From assembly GCA_019420585.1 (NCBI GenBank), contig JAHZGX010000031.1, positions 1 to 39,084 of the forward strand: a stretch of 39,084 bases of DNA, read 5' to 3'. Source of the DNA: Prevotellaceae bacterium. GTDB lineage: Bacteria > Bacteroidota > Bacteroidia > Bacteroidales > Bacteroidaceae. Below the pieces are notes generated by a model. It worked only from the letters and a program-made list of their open reading frames with translations. It was not told where the DNA came from and did no database searches. The translations under genes and the position numbers were made by a program. Shown in pieces: positions 34,975 to 39,084 of the stretch (position 1 is its first letter; every line of letters begins with the position of its first letter).

Positions 34975-35000
34975 CATTTCTTATATTTTTTGTCTCAATT

Positions 35001-36020
35001 TTATAACTCCAGTTGTTTCACCACATAGGTGCTGCCATCATAGACCAGGACATGCAGACGGCCTCCACTTATGGCATACCTGATGCCCTTGGGGTAATTG
35101 TATTTATAAGAAGAGACCAGATTGCCTTCCTTATTTATTTTGTACAAATTCAGGAATCTGCCATCTGAAGACATTTGTCCGTCCTGCCCCATTCCAAAAC
35201 TCCCCGTCTCGGTAATCAGCCACAAGAAATCGCCATCGGCATACAACCCCGAGCACGTGCTGTTGGGCAACAAATAATCCAAGGCCTCCTTAGGAGGACG
35301 AGCATCGAGAGACTTCGTTACAGGATTTACCACAAAGTCCTTATCCTCGTATGTCCATGCTTCTCCAGAACCAACCGTGCATACCGTCATCTCTGACGGG
35401 CGAACGTACATAGTCCGGCCATCAAAGCAAGCCAGCCCTCCGCTGATGCTATTAAAGAGCAAAGCCTTGTCTTCGACCGTATAACATCCCTCACGGCGCA
35501 TCTTACCATTGTGGTTCAAAGGTGCGGCACAGACTGCCTGGTCACTGCCCCCAGTCAACTGAAAGTACGCCGTGTCACCGTTCAATACTGCCATTCGGCA
35601 CACACCACAGTTTGGTCCCTGATACTTATCAATGAAATTCAAGTCCATGTCATATTTATACAGATTCAGCGACATGGCACACCAGGCATAGATGTACTGC
35701 CCGTCGGAGTACAATTTGCCTATCTGGATATACTCCTTATTCCCATGTCCTTGGTTACTAACCTTACGAATAACTGTGCCTGTGCTGTCGGTCTCATATA
35801 TGGATGCACCGTCAGTCAGGACATAGGACGAGGAGCCGATGGGCACAATATCTGCTATCTGGGAGTAAAGCAAGGTGTCCACCTGCAGGACAACCGACCG
35901 GCCAAACGTCATCTCGCCACACTCCTCTTTCTCTGCGACAATCTTTTTGCCACATGCCAGAAGTATAACACACATGAACAACGGGCACAACTGGCTCGCA
36001 ACCCTTATCACATTCTTCAT
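35001..36020 (-). CDS. Propeller-like lipoprotein
   Basis: A 339-residue lipoprotein (lipobox CVILLAC, Cys23). After an acidic linker it shows repeated four-strand patterns of a beta-propeller: DIVPIGSSSYVLTDGASIYETD, the class block VSNQGHGNKEYIQIGKLYSDGQYIYAW and DGDFLWLITETGSFGMGQDG. The ending is a plain strand, STYVVKQLEL. It is more distant from copies A and B than they are from each other. It begins 4 nt after the stop of the preceding propeller gene, so the two form a pair under the promoter at 37344-37375. The next gene downstream has its own promoter just past this stop. Ligand and function unknown. Confidence 0.83.
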   Translation of the reverse strand: MKNVIRVASQLCPLFMCVILLACGKKIVAEKEECGEMTFGRSVVLQVDTLLYSQIADIVPIGSSSYVLTDGASIYETDSTGTVIRKVSNQGHGNKEYIQIGKLYSDGQYIYAWCAMSLNLYKYDMDLNFIDKYQGPNCGVCRMAVLNGDTAYFQLTGGSDQAVCAAPLNHNGKMRREGCYTVEDKALLFNSISGGLACFDGRTMYVRPSEMTVCTVGSGEAWTYEDKDFVVNPVTKSLDARPPKEALDYLLPNSTCSGLYADGDFLWLITETGSFGMGQDGQMSSDGRFLNLYKINKEGNLVSSYKYNYPKGIRYAISGGRLHVLVYDGSTYVVKQLEL

Positions 36021-36024
36021 CTTT

Positions 36025-37326
36025 TTATATATTTAACATGCATACCTGTATGATGGGATTATTTTTCTTTGACATGTCCTCCACTAATTCACGCTCCCCA
36101 GGGACAAGGCTGAAATCTGACGAGGTCAGCGAGTCAACATAGGTTTGGGCTGCGTCCGAGCCATAAGCCTGGGACACAAAGGTATAGAAGAATGCCTTCT
36201 TCTCCATTACCACATCCTTCAGGCTGGTGTTCTCTGGCACAAGGCGAAGGAAAGAGGCTCTATTCTCAAAGCAGACGGACTCTAGTGGGAAATACAGTTT
36301 GTCATCCTTGGCATACGCAAGATTGTTGCTCCCGACCATGCCGTACAGGTCATTGAGCATCTCGTATGAGAGGCTCACGACCTTACCATCATCCTTCCTC
36401 ACGAAACAAAGCAAAGGGTTTCTGTCCTTCACAAGGTTCAGCAGATAATATTTCTCCGTCTCATACACGCTGCTGATTTCCACCAAATCGGTGCGCTCCC
36501 TGTATTTCTTATAGAACTGCGAGAAGTCGCCACACAGCCATTCACTGGGGATGGCGCGATCTGAGAGGTCGAACGTGGCTATCGGCTCCAGAGAATCGGG
36601 ACGAGCCTCAAAAAGCGTATAGGAATAAGGGGGCAAGCACAGGCACCGGCCCTGCTGATAGCAGAATACGTGTTCTGCCGATGGCCGGAAACTTGCCTTT
36701 TCGGCTCCGAATTCTCCAAATTCCTTTTCTATCAGTCCTTCACGCGTGATTACCTTGTAATTCGTCCCCTTCTCGTCTCCGTTGATGGTTTCGTCATTAT
36801 TCATGTAACATATAAGATGCCGGGCATCCAGCACACCGATAGCCCCCACGCCCCAAGGCAGTTGTACCGTTGAGAGCCAATCGCCTTCCACGCTGTACGA
36901 CATGACCGACCGCTTAGCGCCATCATAAACCAGCACGGCATTGGCGAAAGGGTCATACTTCACATCCTCGGGAAACACATATTCTTTTCCGCCAGGGCCT
37001 CGAAAACCCACATTGTTCAAGAACCGTCCATCGGAAGCAAAGTGGAACACCGCACCCGCAGGAAAATCAAAGACAATGAAGTCACCGTCATTTGTCATCT
37101 CCAACTTCGATGCGGTACCCACTATCGAGTTGTGTGTCTCTTCCAGTGCCACATAACGCACCTCGCGGAATAGGTTCGAGTACTTGTCCACATAAAACGG
37201 TTTGTCTATCTCCAACGGGATGGCATCGCCATTCGCTCCTAAGTCACCACCTCGCCGGCAAGCACAGGCAAGGCCAAGCAGCGACATGGCTGCACCGACA
37301 AGCACATAATGCAATCTTACTCTCAT
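36025..37326 (-). CDS. 6-bladed beta-propeller lipoprotein
   Basis: A 433-residue lipoprotein; the start at 37326 (MRVRLHYVLVGAA) is preferred because the -7 box lies at 37344-37351, GGAAG precedes it, and a good signal peptide with lipobox LGLACAC follows directly. The ATG at 37374 would lie upstream of the transcription start. Propeller blocks: LFREVRYVALEETHNSIVG, VGFRGPGGKEYVFPEDVKYD and YETEKYYLLNLVKDRNPLLCFV. The C-terminus SKKNNPIIQVCMLNI has the NP-hydrophobic ending of the class. It heads a two-gene unit with the gene at 35001-36020. No enzymatic motif is seen. Confidence 0.88.
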   Translation of the reverse strand: MRVRLHYVLVGAAMSLLGLACACRRGGDLGANGDAIPLEIDKPFYVDKYSNLFREVRYVALEETHNSIVGTASKLEMTNDGDFIVFDFPAGAVFHFASDGRFLNNVGFRGPGGKEYVFPEDVKYDPFANAVLVYDGAKRSVMSYSVEGDWLSTVQLPWGVGAIGVLDARHLICYMNNDETINGDEKGTNYKVITREGLIEKEFGEFGAEKASFRPSAEHVFCYQQGRCLCLPPYSYTLFEARPDSLEPIATFDLSDRAIPSEWLCGDFSQFYKKYRERTDLVEISSVYETEKYYLLNLVKDRNPLLCFVRKDDGKVVSLSYEMLNDLYGMVGSNNLAYAKDDKLYFPLESVCFENRASFLRLVPENTSLKDVVMEKKAFFYTFVSQAYGSDAAQTYVDSLTSSDFSLVPGERELVEDMSKKNNPIIQVCMLNI

Positions 37327-37343
37327 AATACTTCCATTCACAG

Positions 37344-37375
37344 CAAAATTATGCCGTTTGAATATTCCCTCCAAA
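37344..37375 (-). promoter_or_regulatory. Promoter of the two-propeller operon
   Basis: On the minus strand TTTG (37372-37375), then 20 nt, then TAATTTTG (37344-37351): a full match to the Bacteroidetes consensus. The predicted start near 37337 gives a short leader of about 11 nt. An inverted repeat ends 2 nt upstream of the TTTG box. Confidence 0.75.
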
Positions 37376-37377
37376 TG

Positions 37378-37441
37378 TTTTATGTTTCATCTTGTCTCAC
37401 TTCCAAGAGATTTCCCGTCCGTGAGACAAGATGAAATAAAA
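37378..37441. repeat. Perfect 16-bp inverted repeat next to a promoter (terminator or operator)
   Basis: TTTCATCTTGTCTCAC (37385-37400) and GTGAGACAAGATGAAA (37421-37436) are perfect inverse copies with a 20-nt loop. TTTTA and TAAAA outside them extend the pairing past a 2-nt bulge. It lies 64 nt beyond the stop of the gene at 37500 and directly before the promoter of the next gene, so it can end the upstream transcript or bind a regulator. No T-run follows on either strand. Confidence 0.75.
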
Positions 37442-37499
37442 CTTCATGTGCTTCCCCGCCAAGAATTTACAAAGCGCAGGATAAAAGTATCTACAGCAT

Positions 37500-38534
37500 T
37501 CATGGGAATTCATATTGGATGATTTCGACACAATTTTCCGTGGTACCCTTCAGCCCATAAGCAAATGCGTCCTCAGAAAGGACAATCGCATAAGCATACT
37601 TTCCCCGCTGTACATTTGCTCTGAAAAATATCCCCCCAATACTCCCCAAACGCCCACTTATGCTTTCGCATGTCCGCAAGTCATACAGGTTGTTGCGTAT
37701 GCTTTTCCCATCTGACTCCACATACGAACTAAGTATATGGGAACGCGTCACAAAGTAGCCCTCCATATACATTCCCTGTGAACGTATCATATTGGCGTTC
37801 GCAGTGTCTTCCCCAACTCTTTCATGGGTGCCACAACGAAATTTTCCCGCCGCAGCCAAATCACCATCCTCCCATCTGTACAAGACATCCGAATAAATGG
37901 CTTTGACATAGAGTTTCCCGTCTCCTCCTATTTGAAGAGGGGTCTCGTCAGGAATCACCCTGGGGCAGACGTTTGAAAGTTTTCTTGAATAGACCACGAT
38001 TCCTTCATTGTTGAGAAAATAAAAATTCTGCCCATCGTCTATAGACAAACAAGCAAAACCATCATCAGTCTTCCTCAACATGCTGAACGAACACTCAGTG
38101 TTCAGTACATGATGCAAGCGCAGTTCATGCGTCAACACGAAAATGCGCCCTTTCATACTGTCATACACATACACGTATTCCCCATCTGCAGACAAGCAAA
38201 CTGGTGAAATCATCTCATTATTCGCATTGCCTAAAGAAATATTTGACCGTATGGCTTGTTTCCGCTCCAAATCCAAGCAGAATATCTGCATGAAACTATC
38301 TATAAGGAAACATTTCCGTCCAAAGACATCCATGCTCCAAATTGAAGCAATCGGCATGCTCAACGGGATTTCTGTCACTGTTGCCTTCATGCTGTCCAAC
38401 CACTCCGACTTAATCTTCTCGTCAGATGACTCCACTTTGATTTGCCAGCAATAATCTTGTATTTCTTTATGACCACAACTTGACAAGAAGAACACAGATA
38501 TAGCAAAAAATAAAATAATCAAACATGTTCTCAT
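37500..38534 (-). CDS. Propeller-like lipoprotein of the right-hand peptide module
   Basis: A 344-residue lipoprotein starting at 38534 (MRTCLIILFFAISVFFLSSC, lipobox Cys near 20); the ATG at 38573 would add 13 residues before the signal peptide. Propeller-like strands repeat: SIWSMDVFGRKCFLIDSFMQ, NISLGNANNEMISPVCLSAD, GEYVYVYDSMKGRIFVL and DGKLYVKAIYSDVLYRWEDG. The class signature GxxGxGPGEY is weak here (SLGNANNE), so assignment to the 6-bladed class rests on layout and context. It is 49 nt downstream of the second small peptide gene and is followed by the inverted repeat. Its DNA is more A+T-rich than the left half of the window. Confidence 0.8.
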   Translation of the reverse strand: MRTCLIILFFAISVFFLSSCGHKEIQDYCWQIKVESSDEKIKSEWLDSMKATVTEIPLSMPIASIWSMDVFGRKCFLIDSFMQIFCLDLERKQAIRSNISLGNANNEMISPVCLSADGEYVYVYDSMKGRIFVLTHELRLHHVLNTECSFSMLRKTDDGFACLSIDDGQNFYFLNNEGIVVYSRKLSNVCPRVIPDETPLQIGGDGKLYVKAIYSDVLYRWEDGDLAAAGKFRCGTHERVGEDTANANMIRSQGMYMEGYFVTRSHILSSYVESDGKSIRNNLYDLRTCESISGRLGSIGGIFFRANVQRGKYAYAIVLSEDAFAYGLKGTTENCVEIIQYEFP

Positions 38535-38583
38535 CCTAACATTTACAACAATCCAACATTTTGACATAACCATAAAACTTTAG

Positions 38584-38892
38584 TCACAATTCATTGCACA
38601 ATGTTAAGCCATGGCTATGACACTTGTATGACCTACCTGCAGATGATATGACGCACCTTCCTTCGCAAGAATCTGACCTTGTAAGAGTACTATCCGGAGC
38701 CAACCGAGGAGGATAATAATGGTAATTGTTATAACGAAACACAAGAGAACCACTTGAACTCATATCCGTATCCGAGCCACTTCCAGAACTGGCCAAACTG
38801 TTTTTCGTGAAATTCTGCTCCGACTGCGTGAAATTCAACACGGCAAGACCTGCAACAGCAAGACAGGCAAGCATCATTTTTGTTCTTTTCAT
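38584..38892 (-). CDS. Small secreted cysteine-containing peptide precursor (peptide 2)
   Basis: A 102-residue precursor. The leader LACLAVAGLAVLNFTQSE is a near copy of the leader of peptide 1, and the DNA there is also alike (about 38825-38892 against 29485-29550). After the leader comes a Ser/Gly-rich stretch (31-50), then YNNYHYYPPR and a C-terminal part with four Cys (76, 80, 91, 99). The tails of the two peptides share only short patterns such as SYxC, so the leader is conserved while the mature part varies. That is typical of secreted signals or toxins with a fixed export path. The gene lies 94 nt after the stop of a gene cut by the right edge and 49 nt before a propeller gene. Function unknown. 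Confidence 0.8.
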   Translation of the reverse strand: MKRTKMMLACLAVAGLAVLNFTQSEQNFTKNSLASSGSGSDTDMSSSGSLVFRYNNYHYYPPRLAPDSTLTRSDSCEGRCVISSAGRSYKCHSHGLTLCNEL

Positions 38893-38986
38893 AAATTATT
38901 CACCTATTGTTACACTTCCATTATCATTCACTCTGCATCATGTCTTTTTTACCTATTTTTCAGACAAGAATACATATTTTTCGCAA

Positions 38987-39084
38987 TTACTCTCTTACAC
39001 GGAATTTCACAAACATGGGCTGTGGCGCTTCTTCTGCCTGGTACGCCTTCACCCAGTCCTTCATAAACGAGTCGGAAGACACCA
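38987..39084 (-). CDS. C-terminal fragment of a gene running off the right edge
   Basis: The minus strand is open from the window end to a TAA at 38987-38989, giving the last 31 residues of a protein: FMKDWVKAYQAEEAPQPMFV followed by KFRVRE. It is in the same direction as the peptide 2 gene, which starts 94 nt later. The frame choice rests on its being open to the edge and on the natural-looking composition. No family can be named from this piece. Confidence 0.5.
   Translation of the reverse strand, partial: VSSDSFMKDWVKAYQAEEAPQPMFVKFRVRE

Noticed and set aside
37378..37441. Invertible promoter, since Bacteroidales often flank them with inverted repeats.
   Set aside because: The arms are only 20 nt apart and the promoter lies outside them, so inversion would not change its direction. 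No invertase gene is near.

Overview
The window looks like a chromosomal segment of a member of the Bacteroidales, most likely Prevotellaceae or Bacteroidaceae. The evidence is Bacteroidetes-type promoters (TTG/TTTG, about 20 nt, TAnnTTTG), very few recognisable Shine-Dalgarno sites, and family content typical of the group: a C10 (streptopain-like) protease, DUF2723 protein, DUF1573 and 6-bladed beta-propeller lipoproteins, and MauE-like proteins. No rRNA, tRNA, IS element, CRISPR array or phage gene was seen.

Layout. (1) 1-5099, plus strand: a C10 cysteine protease open at the left window edge and a secreted protein made of cohesin-like and Big_2 modules. Both carry C-terminal domains resembling surface-sorting signals. 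(2) 5351-7378, plus: a P1B-type heavy-metal ATPase with a histidine-rich N-terminus. (3) 7419-12290, minus: an overlapping set of DUF2723 membrane glycosyltransferase, NodB polysaccharide deacetylase and a QueG-like protein that has lost most of one iron-sulphur cluster motif. (4) 12396-19417, minus: housekeeping operon cysE - rlmL-like - S9 peptidase - purD - membrane protein, with a good promoter in front of cysE. (5) 19705-39084, minus: a large accessory locus.

The accessory locus is the most interesting part. It has two modules, each with a small secreted Cys-rich peptide gene and 6-bladed beta-propeller lipoproteins. The two peptides share an almost identical leader but have different cysteine-rich tails. 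In the left module the peptide is followed, with start/stop overlaps, by a dedicated type I signal peptidase and a complete TolC / adaptor / tandem RND-permease export system. It is preceded by a MauE-like membrane protein and a CxxC lipoprotein that together look like a thiol redox pair. Four propeller lipoproteins and a DUF1573 lipoprotein complete the co-oriented train. My working model is inference: the peptide is cleaved by its own signal peptidase, its thiols are handled by the MauE/CxxC pair, and it is exported or sensed with the help of the RND pump and the propeller lipoproteins.

Two promoters inside the accessory locus share spacing and an upstream TGAGACAA element. One abuts a perfect 16-bp inverted repeat. 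The other is followed by a leader of about 340 nt. The locus is cut off at the right edge, where a further minus-strand gene runs out of the window.
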